From Coprinellus micaceus (Eukaryota > Basidiomycota > Agaricomycetes > Agaricales > Psathyrellaceae): a DNA stretch of 64,000 nt. This document shows, piece after piece, positions 44,789 to 55,801 of the stretch (positions are counted from its first letter, which is position 1; each line of letters starts with the position of its first letter). Position numbers and translations under genes: made by a program. A model generated the notes under the pieces. It was not told the origin of the DNA, did not search any database, and saw only the letters and a list, made by a program, of their open reading frames with translations. Where the stretch lies: the NCBI GenBank assembly GCA_951394405.1, contig OX596345.1, positions 496,001-560,000 on the forward strand, written 5' to 3'.

Positions 44789-46790
44789 ATGTCAACCTCA
44801 ACCTCCTCCTCTCCGGAACCCCACCTCTTCGCCACAGACCCCGCTTGGGCGGACGTCACGCCCATCGAGCAGTACGAAGGGTCCGGGCCTCCCCTGGCTC
44901 CGATTTTGTATGGGGCGGTCTGTCAGTGGTTCTTCCCTCGATCTCTTTCCTTCTGTTATCCTGACCTCCCTTTCCTCACCGGCGTTTCGTCCTGAATCGT
45001 TCCACTCGTGCTCACGGTATTCGCACCAAAAGACAAAGACGCCACAGACTACCTCCGCGCCGTCGTTGCCTCCAACGAAAAGTCGCCTCGCGTCCTCGAG
45101 CTCACGGAGGCCGTCGTGCGGATGAACCCGAGTCACTACACTGCTTGGTGCGTTCCCTCTCTGCTCCTACCCCCTCCTCCTGAGCGGTGTCCTTTTCCAC
45201 GCCCCGAGGGTGCTTTTACAGGAAGACCTGAAATGAACGAGAGCTAACTGCCGTGATACGCCAACAGGCAATACCGCTACGAGACCCTCCTCGCGCTGAA
45301 AAGCAACACGCCAGGGCTCGTCGCGAAAGAGGAAGACCTCATGGACGAGCTCGCCATTAGGTGTTTGAAGAGCTATCAGGTGTGGCACCATCGGAGGTTG
45401 TTAGTTTTGTTGAGCGTTGAGCGGAAAGGTGAGTGAATCCTTTCTTACTCCTATGAACTCTGTGAGGCGGCTTCTGGCCCGACACCGAGGCTCGAGCGAA
45501 GAGAAGTCGACGGCTTGAGCGCAACGCTGGTTCTCGAGCACGGCACCAAGTCTCGCCAATACTGATTGACCGACGTTACAGATGGCAAGCTAACCGAAGT
45601 TGGAGTCGAGCGGGTGAAGAGAGAGCTCGAGTTCATAAGCCGAAGCTTCGAGGAAGACTCGAAGAACTACCATACGTGGAGTTATAGGCAGTGGGTGTTG
45701 AGCCATTTCTTCGGTTCGCCTGCTACTGGTACGTTGTCCCTCCCATACCTCCCCATTTTGCCTTCATCTTCCCTCCCCATTTCCCTCCCCCTCCGCCCCC
45801 TCTTGTTCGCCACATAGTAAAGAGTGGGACACTGACGAGAAACGTATAGAAGTAGAGGAAGACGACGACGACGAAGAAGACGATCTAACTGAAAGCGTGT
45901 GGACGAGAGAAGTCGCCTGGACGGAACGTATGCTCGAGAAAGACATCCGGAACAACTCGGCGTGGCACCATCGGTTCTTCGTCATCTTTGAGCGGCCGGG
46001 GGCACGGGTGGGCGAGGGGGAGGTGCGAAAGGAGTTGAGGTACGTGACGTTTTATCAGTCCTTTCTGGCGACTTGGCTTTGGAGATGCATTCCCTTGTTT
46101 TGAACCTGCGTTTGTGCTGCACCTCGCCGAAGGAGCCACCAGGACGATCGAGAAAGGGGGGAACTCGCTGACGCTCGCTTGCCCGCAGGTACACGAAACA
46201 GTCCATCGCACTCGCACCCAACAACGCCTCAGCGTGGAACTACCTCCGGGGTTTGCTCGATCGGCTCGCCGTCCCGTACGCTTCGTTGAAGGCGTTCGTT
46301 ACTCCGTACACTGTTGTCTCAGGTACGCTTTACCTATTCTATTCTCTCCCTCCCGCTGCTTCGGTTTTTATGCGAGTTGTGGAGGACGATCTGACCCTCC
46401 TACCTCCCGTTATAGGTGACAAACCCGAGCCCAAGGAGGAAGAGGAGGAAGAGATCATCGACACGGAGAACCCCCGACCCTCACCTGGCGCGCACCTCCC
46501 GTGTGCGGCTGCCCTCGAGTTTTTGGCGGACGTGTATGAGAAGGAGGGGGAGAGGGAGGGCGTGTTAAAGGCGGTTGAGGTGCGTTTAACCTTCCTCCAC
46601 TTCTCTTTTACTTGCTTTCGTCTCCTCCTTGGGACCACTCTCCCTTTATCACCCACCTTTGAGCCTCGCTGACGTTGGGATGTAGATCTGGAAGTCCCTC
46701 GCGAACGAACACGATACGATGCGTAGGCGGTATTGGGAGCATAGGATTCGGGAGGGGATTGAGGCAATCTCTGAGAGGAAGTCGGCTTAG
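44789..46790 (+). CDS. RAM2: Protein farnesyltransferase/geranylgeranyltransferase type I alpha subunit
   Basis: About eight exons splice into roughly 382 residues. This subunit pairs with either the farnesyl or the geranylgeranyl beta subunit to prenylate CaaX proteins such as Ras and Rho. Five PPTA repeats with their N-x-x-x-W-x-x-R pattern are visible: NPSHYTAWQYR (about 76-86), KSYQVWHHRR (117-126), NYHTWSYRQW (165-174), NNSAWHHRFF (220-229) and NNASAWNYLRG (260-270). The N terminus has WADVTPIEQYEG and AVYKDATDYLRAVVASNEKS PRVLELTE, as in the family. An acidic insert (EVEEDDDDEEDD) sits between repeats 3 and 4, and another (EPKEEEEEEIIDTE) before the last helices. The end is REGIEAISERKSA. 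The first intron uses a GTCAGT donor. Cytosolic. Confidence 0.92.
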
Positions 46791-47112
46791 GTTGAAGGTG
46801 GGAGTAGAATTCATAGGGGACGAAAGTGAAGGGAAATAACGCACTTGTATAGTAATACCCATCCCAAATAGTTGGTCGAATCTTGGGTTTCTTCAGTATG
46901 GACTGCGGGCAATGGAGGACGCATCTCTCCTTCAGCTTCAGACTTCCACTGCCAGTACTATCATTGTGCTAACCACCCTACAAGTGTTTCCAAGGACTCG
47001 TGGCTAGATCCTGACTCGATTCTGACATGACTACGCAGGCCCGGGATTTAAATCGACACACAAGGCCCTCTCTCCTCTCACCCTCATCCTCAACATTTCT
47101 TGTACAACCAAT
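46791..47112. other. Intergenic spacer
   Basis: 322 bp with no gene recognised; it holds the 3' end of the prenyltransferase gene and the promoter of the next. Confidence 0.5.
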
Positions 47113-47535
47113 ATGCCGTACGTCCCCCTCAGAGACCCATACAACTCACCTAACCGCTCATATCCCCCTTGTATTAATAGCCACAGACACACGAACCGCA
47201 ACTACGACACCCCTTGGTCCCTCCCCGCACCCTCCTGGAGTCCCCCTTTAGGAACGACCCTCCACCCAGACACCCTCACCCGCGTCAGCGCAGCCCTGAC
47301 CGAACAAATTGCCGCGGATCCCACTTCGGTTATAGGTCAAGCGTTCGCGACTGACTGGGACCCCACAGCGGGCGTATTCAAGGAGGTGTTCAAGATGTAC
47401 GCGGTGTTGAAGACCGAGACTCGCGGGGACGTGTACTGTGTTACCCCGGAAGACCAAGAGGAGGCTCTCGCTGACTGGATAGACCACTTCGTTTCGAGGT
47501 TCACTGGGGGAGAGGTATACGTAGTTCCAGTCTGA
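47113..47535 (+). CDS. Small single-exon hypothetical protein
   Basis: An intronless frame of 140 residues. The first 50 residues are Pro/Asn/Tyr-rich and probably disordered (MPYVPLRDPYNSPNRSYPPC). The rest looks folded and acidic: TLHPDTLTRVSAALTEQIAA, FATDWDPTAGVFKEVFKMYA and EDQEEALADWIDHFVSRFTG, ending GEVYVVPV. No signal peptide, membrane segment or known motif. Codon choice and amphipathic periodicity support a real gene. Function unknown. Confidence 0.55.
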   Translation: MPYVPLRDPYNSPNRSYPPCINSHRHTNRNYDTPWSLPAPSWSPPLGTTLHPDTLTRVSAALTEQIAADPTSVIGQAFATDWDPTAGVFKEVFKMYAVLKTETRGDVYCVTPEDQEEALADWIDHFVSRFTGGEVYVVPV

Positions 47536-47783
47536 ATGAAGCTTAGACTCTGGGATGACTATAAGCGATGGGTTTGCGCCACGTCCTCAGCGCGTGGACC
47601 CCAAATTCTCTCTATTAATCCCAAAATGCATTATCCCTGGCTATACAATACATTGGCCCCCTTTGTGGTAAGTACCTACACACATATTTCAAGTTCTTGA
47701 CGTCCATTAGTGGCAACCTATCGAGGAGCCTGACACCACTCCACCATCATGCATCATGACACAAAATCTGGGTCGCTTCTTCG

Positions 47784-50157
47784 TTACAAGCCGGTACCCT
47801 CCATCTCAGACCACAACAGGTGGTATATATGCTGCGTCCACTCGTTATACACGACGGGGAGGCACCCTATACGGGAGGAAGCGTCAGCGGTCAATTCCCC
47901 TCGCTCACTCCAAGAGAAAAGGGAGGCTAGAACTCACAGTGTAAGCAATCCCTCCCTGGCTGGTTATGCGCATCGGGCCTCTGCAGGGCCATCTCATAGA
48001 AATCGATGTAATGCCACCTAGGCCCCATCCTTCCTCGAGGCCGCGAAGGCGCCCTTCTCTCTTTCGGAACGTGTTCTTCCTCGTCTCTTGGCGAATCACT
48101 CTGCTCAGACCGCCTAGACTCGCGATACATCACTCTCTTCGCTCCTCTCCCTCTTCCCCTCGGCCCTCTCACTTTATCCAATGCGCCCTCGCCCTCATCC
48201 TTCCCACCCACTGGCCTCCTCAACCGCCCCCTCGCCTTCGCATCACTAATCAGACTCTCCACCGCCTCCTCCCTCGCCCTCTCCGCCCTCTCCCTCCTCA
48301 TCTCCTTCACTCTCTCCCTCTCCAACTCCCTAATATGCTCCTCCCACACCTTATTATGCACATCAAACCGATCCCAATCCCATCTCCTCCTTACTTTCTT
48401 CTCATTCGCATCTTTCGAAGGAGCGTCCATAAGGTCAAGCCACCTAGGGTTCTCGCCATCGGAGAGGGCGTGGGATAAGGAGGGGTGCGGGCGGGAGAAG
48501 AGTTGGCAGGAGGGGTGTGCGGGGGATGTGGAGCGGTAGAAGACCGTGAGGTGCGAGAAGGCGGGGGTGGAGAGTTTGGCTGTGACCGATTTGATCTTTT
48601 CAGGGGTCAGTGAACTTGGGTGAGAACAGAATGGAAGGGGAGAAACCCACCATATCTCTGTACAGCCCACCCACCATCTTCTGCTCTTCCTGCACGCTGC
48701 CAAGCTCAGGAAGCATGTACATGGTCCCCCTCGACCAGTGCGCGCCCGTGTTCAGAACGAGGATTGTGTCCCACTCTACGCCCTCTTCATTTTCTTTGCG
48801 CTCAGGTTCTCGCCCTGCAGTCCAAGCTCAGTCATTTTCTGTATCTAAAACAGAATAAAATTGGATGAAACACACCAGCGTTGGAGAAACCGGTGAATGG
48901 GTCAGAGAGGTGGGCAAGGAAGTCGACCCACCGCTCAGCACGCTTCATCACCTGGAGGTGCCATGACCAGTCGGGGCGGGCGCCGTAGGGAGCTGCGAGG
49001 GAGATGGAACGCGGTTCGGCAAGGTTAACTTGAACTCTAGGAATGGAAGAACATACCAACCAACCGGCGTAATTCGTCTTCGTGCACGAGGAGATGCTCC
49101 TCCACGATACTGAACACCGGTCGCTTCATCCGCGAGTCGGGAACCCCAGCACGCTTTTGCAGCTCGAGGGTGACAGGGTGGTCGGGAGTAAGGATATGTG
49201 AGCGGATGGTGGCATAGCCGTTGTCCTTCTCCGGGTCGGCCTGGGGATGAATGAATGCAAGCATGTTCGTAAGTATCGGACAAAGAGGATCGCGTGGAGT
49301 GGAGGAGCGGAATGAAGGCGAGAAGAGAAGATGAAGGGTGACGAGATGATAGGAACGTACAGATGGAGGAGCCCAATAGGACGCTGGCGGGGAGAACATC
49401 TGGAACGATATACCAGCTTCTTGTAGGTGCGACCCAAAGGCGTGCTCGTGTCCTTGTGAGACCGAGTCTATCGTACACATCCAGTCAGTACCCCGAAAGG
49501 CGTCCTCAAAAAATGAACATAAATACGCACCACCCATAATCACGATCCCCCCGGGCCTCTTGAGAAGCCTAACCACGAAATCCATCGCGTCCCACTCGAC
49601 CTGCAGCCTCCCCGCCTCTGGCTGCCACACCCAGTTGAAGACATCCACGATCCGCTGCTCTTCAAACCTCTTCTTCTCCTCGGCGGAGACCGACTCGGCT
49701 TTGGTATCCTCGTCCATGGGATCTGTATTCCACTGCGCTATCAGTCTCGCAGGCTCTCGAGGTAGAAGACCGAGGAATTCATAGAGGTTATGAACGCACC
49801 CTTCGTAAACGTAGACAAAGGCAATTCCGCCACAGGGCACTTATCCCACTTCGATCCACCCCTACTGGCGTACACCTCCTGAAAATCTTCCAGCGTCCTA
49901 AAGGGCGGGTCGCGCGGCACCCATTTCCCCCTCATGCATTCATTCCCCTGACAAAACCTCGGCGTGTGGTTTTGATGAGAGCTGGACAGGGGCACGGAAT
50001 CTCCATTGATATCAAGCTCAAAATCGCCGGGGTGGGCGTTGTCGGGGTCGGATACGGTGGAGGAGAAGAAAATGAGGTAGCAGAGGATGAGGGTTGGGAT
50101 GAAGACAGTAAGGCGGGTTCGTGTGAGGCCGAGGGTTCGAAGGTTATAGCTTATCAT
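47784..50157 (-). CDS. PC-esterase/SGNH-domain type II membrane protein (putative glycan O-acyl transferase or esterase)
   Basis: The gene splices to roughly 630 residues. After a short cytosolic start there is one signal anchor (LTVFIPTLILCYLIFFSS, about 16-33), so the bulk should face the Golgi lumen. Motifs of the PC-esterase family (plant TBL/PMR5 and animal relatives) occur in order: a Cys-containing block (CQGNECMRGKWVPRD, CPVAEL), FNWVWQPEAGRLQVEWDAMD FVVRLL, the GDS block IVIMGDSVSQGHEHAFG (Ser nucleophile), ILVLNTGAHWSRG, and the C-terminal WHYIDFYEMALQRPDAHNQP GRDCLHWCLP with the catalytic DxxH (DCLH). Two introns near the ends were resolved by phase (one inside KG/A near residue 120, one after DCLH). 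About 120 residues of Arg/Glu-rich charged sequence are inserted before WHYID. The acceptor glycan is unknown. Confidence 0.8.
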
Positions 50158-50968
50158 CGTGAACCGCGTCTAGATGCTCGCCGCAGGTCGATGTCGTCGC
50201 GTCCCCTCGCAACACGCCCGCTGGGATGAGGGGGGACGAGGAGATGGTGGTGGTGGTGGTGGTTTAAGGCGGACGAGGAACCAGGAACCGTTTATGAAAG
50301 AATCCGACCCGCCCAGGGTTTCAAAACCGCATCCGTCGGGGCGCAGAGAATGTATATTTTTACCCGAACGGCGGCGCGTTCCTGAATCCCACAAGCCCAC
50401 CCGCGAAAGTTCCGTGCATCGTGTGTATGGACGTGGTGCGTCTTGAATGATTTCCGGCGACTTCGACCTTCTTGTTGCAGCTTCTGGGATAGTTTGGCAC
50501 GGAGAAGCATTCATAGTGGTTCTGATATGCATCGACCCGCGATTGAGCTTCAGTGCCGTGGATATCTGGTACTGGTCTAGTAGAGCCGGTATTATGGATG
50601 CCCATGGCGTACATGTAGTGAGGTTGAAGGTCGTTGAAGGGGAGGAGGAGGTCAAGAGGTGGCATGTTGAGGTGCCAAGCGCATTGCCTGATGCCGGCTT
50701 CCGGCACAAAAATGATGGGAAGAGCCGAGAATTTAGGCGCCCAAGAATGTAGGATGGACAGTTCAGCCGTCTGTCGACGCGCGTGGTTCCCATTTCCAGG
50801 ACTCCGTGACTACCTATTGCGTGGTTTCCCGTCGAGGTTCGAGGAGAGTGCTCAAAAACCAAAAAGTTTACATTGCGCGACACAAGACTAATTGTACAAT
50901 TTTTGTTACCCAAAGAACACTTCCAGTCCATCTGAAATACATATTCAAAGAAAGCTAACAGTGCACAC
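50158..50968. other. Spacer between tandem minus-strand genes, no gene
   Basis: 811 bp upstream of the PC-esterase gene and downstream of the first calpain gene. A 253-codon minus-strand frame here (50170-50931) ends in a Pro run made by the GGT repeat and lacks any motif; it was judged chance. Confidence 0.5.
50245..50262. repeat. (TGG)n microsatellite
   Basis: About six copies of a TGG/GGT trinucleotide, upstream of the PC-esterase start codon and outside called genes. Confidence 0.8.
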
Positions 50969-53585
50969 TTACCACTCCCACGTATCGTCTGCCGACTTAA
51001 TGCGCCCAGTGATGAGGGCAGGTTCGTCCTTGGTTTGCGTATACACCCTCAGACCAAGCGCAACCTCCTCTCCCTTATCCTCCAACAAATCAACCCACTC
51101 GATGGCGGAGGGCTCATCGTCACTGTCACCCGACTCCGAGCCTTCGGGAACAGGTATGGTGATCTCGCCAACCGTGTCTCCTCCCTCCCCTCCTGGGGTG
51201 GGCAGTGCCTCTCCTGTAGCGGTGGCGGCACCATCCTCCACCTTGGGCTCAGCCGGCGCCTCAGCGTCAGGAGCCTCGGAGGCCTTTTCATCACCGTCCG
51301 AGCTGTCCCCATCCCCATCATCAGTCTCGAAGTCAGAGTCATCGTCGTCACCATTCATCTCATCAAGATCGTCCTTGATGACCTCCTCGAGGGACTTGAC
51401 AAGATAGTCATCCTCGCCAACGCCATCCCAGTTCTGCACCAGGGACAGCGCTTTAACCTTGTTGGTCAAGACCTTGGAGACCACCCGGCTGCTTGGCTGT
51501 ATGCAATCCGTCATTAATTTGGGATTGTGGAAGCATGGTATATCCACTCACGTTGATGATGTCAGGGTACGTGCGGGGAGGGACGTTCCAATCAGTATAG
51601 TCAGAGCTGGGGTTCAACATCCTCCTCTGCTCGAGCTTGACATATACGACGTAGTCGCCGGCCTCGAGCTCGACCTCCAGCGCACCAGAGCGGCTGAAAG
51701 GCTTGTCGGGGGCTCCGGACCCGAGGGGGGTCAACTCGCCAACCTTGACGACGCTGAACTCGAAGGTGACGTCGATCTCGTTCTCGATGCTGCGGTACGA
51801 GCGGTCGTTGAGCTTTGAGAGAACGAAGATGGTGTTGGTCTTCTTGGGGATGTTGACGTGGACTACCGGAAAACTCCATGAGATAGCAGGAACGGGCACG
51901 GGTAAGGGAAATTACTTACACGACAGCATTCCGTACGCAGGCGCGGAAGGAATGGGGGTGATGGGCACGGCCAACCAGCAGGACGCGACAGTCCATGTGT
52001 TGTTGAAAAGAATAACACGGTCGATGTCGGTGAAGTACCTCAAGAAGTCCTTATCTGCCCATACCGGTCAGCGCCCATCGTGAGCGAAGACATGGAGCAA
52101 CTCACATTCCATAACGAATTGCCCATCGTCTCCAAATGAGTGCTTCAACTCGGGCAGGAATTTCAGCCACTCCGGCGTCCACTCCTTGGATCCGTCGGAC
52201 CAAGCACCAGTCCACTCCGACTGTCCCCAGGGGTTACGCAGAATAACAAAGCGCTTGCCGTTGACCTCGGCGACGCGGAGGACAGCGTAGGCATGTCCTC
52301 CGAAGAGTCCTTGGACCGCGGGCGGTTGCCCGGGTGCATCCTCGGGTGCATCTACGTTGTCGAATGCGCAGGCGAAGAGACGGTCCTTGTTCACGCGCAA
52401 GAGCTCCTCATTCCAGAAGTGGTCGGTGTCGAGAATGTCTCTGGCGTTTAGGTTTGTAGCAACGCCTCTGATTAAAGTCGCATGAGACAGGGTTTTGGGC
52501 ATGCATTGAACATAAGAATACATACCCGGTTAAATCTTCGATCGCCTCGCGAGTTTCTCCACCCTCAATATGGGCATAGCAACCATACAACTTGGCATAC
52601 GCTTTCTCAATGAGAGGGACCCACGTCTCGTCGCTCGTGCCAGCCTTGGCGTAAATGAGAACCTGGCCACCCTTTCTGGCCGTACTTTCAAACTTTTCCT
52701 TGTCTTCGTGATAGATACCCTTTGCCTCCTTGTCCAACGACTCGTATTTAGGAATGTTGGTGTAAAGCATGCTATTCCCAAGTTAGCCATCGAAAGCTGG
52801 AGAGAGGGTTTCAGAGAGATGGACGATACGCACTCGTCGACGATGACGCTGACCCACCCCTTGTCTTGGTAGAATATGAAGCCGTAGATACCAACGGCCT
52901 CATCTCGCTATGCACAGTTATGTCAGGTATGGATCTGGGTGTAACCAAGGGAGAGACGTACTGCAACACAAATCTTCTCGATCAAGCCAGGAAGACCAGA
53001 GACAGTGGCCAACCCAGAGAGGAAATAGCAGTCACCAAGACCTCCCTGGCGGATGGAAGCAGAGTGGACTGCACCACCCTCCGGGAAGAACACGGGCTTG
53101 GAGAAGATTTCAGTTACTCGTTGGACGTCCTTGCCGATAACCCCAGTCATCTCGGAGTAGCCGTGCAAGCAGCGGAACATGTCGTACTCAAGGTCAAATT
53201 CGCTGTCCCTGTAGGTGGATTGAGCCTCGTGAGCATTCGATCTCGGCCAGCTCATATGTCATAAGACTTCAGCTGACCTGAATCTCTTATTCTTCGCCCT
53301 GCACTCCCGAGCGATCCTCTCAACCGTGGCTTTGGTAGTCTCGATGGCGATGTTCAATTCCTTTGTGACGAAGAGGCCAACGCTAGGCAGCTTCTTCTCC
53401 TTCTTGTTCTTCCTTCCCTTCTTGCCCGCTCGACCAAGTCGGCTCCGGCTGCGAGATCGCTCACCACTGGGAACGCCCAGCTCTGATTCAGGGGCAGGGT
53501 TCTTGCCGCCAACGCGGCGGCCCTGGCGTTCTTCCTCCTTCTTAGGGTCTTTGTTCGCCGCTGGCCTCCTATATCGTCTGCCCAT
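50969..53585 (-). CDS. Calpain-like cysteine protease (family C2), copy 1, with acidic C-terminal region
   Basis: The spliced product is about 765 residues. The N terminus is basic (RRYRRPAANKDPKKEEERQG, RSRSRSRLGRAGKKGRK), then a helix ELNIAIETTKATVERIAREC leads into the protease core. Catalytic Cys is in GGLGDCYFLSGLATVSGLPG, His in FGGHAYAVLRVAEVNGKRFV, and Asn in LRNPWGQSEWTGAWSDGSKEW, so the triad is complete. GQFVMEYKDFLRYFTDIDRV starts a C2-like domain III of two beta-sandwich parts. There is no penta-EF-hand domain, so it is an atypical calpain. The last 180 residues hold a long Asp/Glu-rich tract (DDDDSDFETDDGDGDSSDGDE) before a conserved-looking end (VALGLRVYTQTKDEPALITG). Likely a cytosolic, calcium-influenced processing protease; substrates unknown. 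Confidence 0.88.
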
Positions 53586-54373
53586 GGCTGGAGATCGTGG
53601 TGTTCTTGGCTTGAGTTGGGGTTGATGATTAGGGGAGAAGGGAGCAAGAATGGGTTATGGGCGGCGAATGTCACGTTTTCGAATGCCTTTATAGACGGGT
53701 TCAAGACGGTAAATCAGTTGAATTGGGTAAAGATCAGGGGTCAGGGAACCTACAATATCACAGCGCTGGCGCGCCATCGGAAGGTTCGGTGATTCTCCTT
53801 CGATATTTCGAGAGGCTGTCCACACAATTGACATGTGTTGGCCATGCGACATCGATAGCTGCAGGGTCTCGTTTGGTGGCGGCGATGTGAGCTTCCACGG
53901 GTTGGGACCATCGAGTATGAACGATCCCCTAGTGCATCCACAGATCTCACCGCGTGGAAGGAGCATGTCGCTTCATAAGCCACCAAGAGAGGCCTAGGAG
54001 TGTCGAGTCCGCGCTTGATATCTTCAGGCGATCTGTGATTATCTCGGAAGCATTGGGGGCTGGACATGGGCGTCATGTCACAGCGCCCAACCCCAACCTC
54101 AGCTGACCGGGAACGTGTTGTAAGGGTGCTTGGAATTCTTCTGGGACCCCTATGAGCCACAGTTCCAAATTAGGTGTAGGTGATTGACGATGGGTTCGGC
54201 ATGACGGGGTATATGTGCTGGAAACATCAATGTCGGGAGCAAGAAGGGAACACGGGCGCTTATGTGGATGGGCGGCTGACGGCAATTCCCGACATTTTGA
54301 ACCTCCGCCCTATATCATCCCGAGCCCCTTCGTTGAGCCCCAACCCTCCTTTTCCTCCTTCCTCGACGACCAA
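53586..54373. other. Divergent promoter region, no gene
   Basis: 788 bp between the start codons of calpain copy 1 (-) and the secreted protein (+). Frames on both strands are short or conflicting; no element recognised. Confidence 0.5.
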
Positions 54374-55217
54374 ATGGCTGGCCATTTACTGTCTTTACTA
54401 TTCTGCGTCTCTTTATACGTTGCCATAGGTCTTACATGCGAGGGCGAATGCATTTCAGGAGTCACAAACGTTTTCAACGGAAACTACACGATCCCGGTCC
54501 AATTGACCATTCTGAGCCTGGTTAGTCCTTTGAATACAATCTAATCGGAGTCTACGACATGAATGCCAAAATTCATGAAAGGCGGATGAAATTGGCGCTC
54601 AACTTCTTCCAAACAACCCCGCGTCTGCGTCGTACCTGGATCCGCTGGTTTTGGCCTACAACGAACAAGCATATTCGACGATGGAAAAGGCGATCTTCCC
54701 TTCTTTCTTCCATGGAAAATGTCAAGATCCTGTCACCGGAGCGAACCCACCTGGCTGCCCCAACCCCGATTGTCCCGTTGTATGCGGTACTCCTGGTTCT
54801 ATGGTGCATTTCTATCCTCGACTCCGATACATCGCCTACAACACAACTTGGCATCTTCTGCACGACCTGGTCCGATCTGGCTCTCCTGTGTTCGACCAAG
54901 TTCAAGCAAACGTTGAATCGCTCAGGAATAACGCTCGGCGTCGAGACCTTTCGTCGCTCCCATTCGCTCACCGGGTCAAGCGGTATCTGTTCCCGGAGCG
55001 CCCGTTTCCTGGCCCGGCGGATTCTTCTCGAGGTCTCGTGGCTAGGTCTATCGAGAAGAGGGACAATTACGTCAAGGACTCGCTGGTTCGAATATTTCAA
55101 GACACGCGTTCCATCCTGGAGAAAATATGCGGCGGGGACGGAACTGGAAACACGAACAGCCTCCCGTACTGTAATTGGGAACAGGCAATGAAGGAGTACA
55201 TTCTTACTTTCCCGTAA
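54374..55217 (+). CDS. Secreted cysteine-containing protein of unknown function
   Basis: Two exons (54374-54520, 54582-55217) give 260 residues. MAGHLLSLLFCVSLYVAIGL then TCEGEC is a good signal peptide with cleavage near residue 20. The mature part has conserved-looking blocks: ISGVTNVFNGNYTIPVQLTI, ADEIGAQLLPNNPASASYLD, STMEKAIFPSFFHGKCQDPV and CPNPDCPVVCGTPGSMVHFY, with Cys spacing that suggests several disulfides. Asn-glycosylation sites (NYT, NTT) are present. There are dibasic sites, NARRRD and VKRYL, in the second half. No enzyme motif is seen. I recall similar secreted proteins only as uncharacterised Agaricomycete sequences. Confidence 0.7.
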
Positions 55218-55801
55218 ACTTGTATTGAAGATCTTCCATATGACAGTGGCTGGATGTTTGAAGTTTGAACGTGCGCCCTGTCAGCGAAGAAGAACGTGAT
55301 GGATCGATCAACGGTAAGCTGCAGCATTTGCTTGGACCCAGAGTGAGACAGAGTATGCTGTCGATTGCGATAACCTGGTTCCTGCCCCAGAATAAGCTCA
55401 CTCGATGACAAGGAGTGCAGCAAGTATTCATCCGAGCCTCGAATAGGACTAGGGCCTTGGAACGGACGTAAAGTGTCAGAGCAGTGCCTTGAATCTATCA
55501 CGAGAAGTCCAGGTCCCCCCTTGTGTGTTCAATTGATACTCGTTGCTGGACGCCTAAACACCCTTGGATACCCGCTCTCGATCCGGCTCCTATTGCCACC
55601 ATCAAAAACTGAATTGAACGCCATGGTCCCCCTCAACGCCATCCTGCATTTGTCTTCAGTCCCTCTATCTTTCTTTCCTTCCTTCGTTCTCTCTCTCTCT
55701 CTTTCAGAGTTCCCTTCGTTTGAAAATATCCGCGCCCCCTTGATTGTGGGCCGCATCTGTGACTTGGTCGCTGCGCCTCCAATCCCAAATCAGCATCGGA
55801 C
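55218..55801. other. Intergenic spacer with (CT)n run
   Basis: No gene. A CT dinucleotide run at 55689-55703 lies in a pyrimidine-rich stretch, as expected for the promoter of the following gene. Confidence 0.5.

Noticed and set aside
50170..50931. 253-codon minus-strand open frame
   Set aside because: It has no domain, and its C-terminal proline run is produced by a GGT microsatellite. It occupies the promoter region of the PC-esterase gene.
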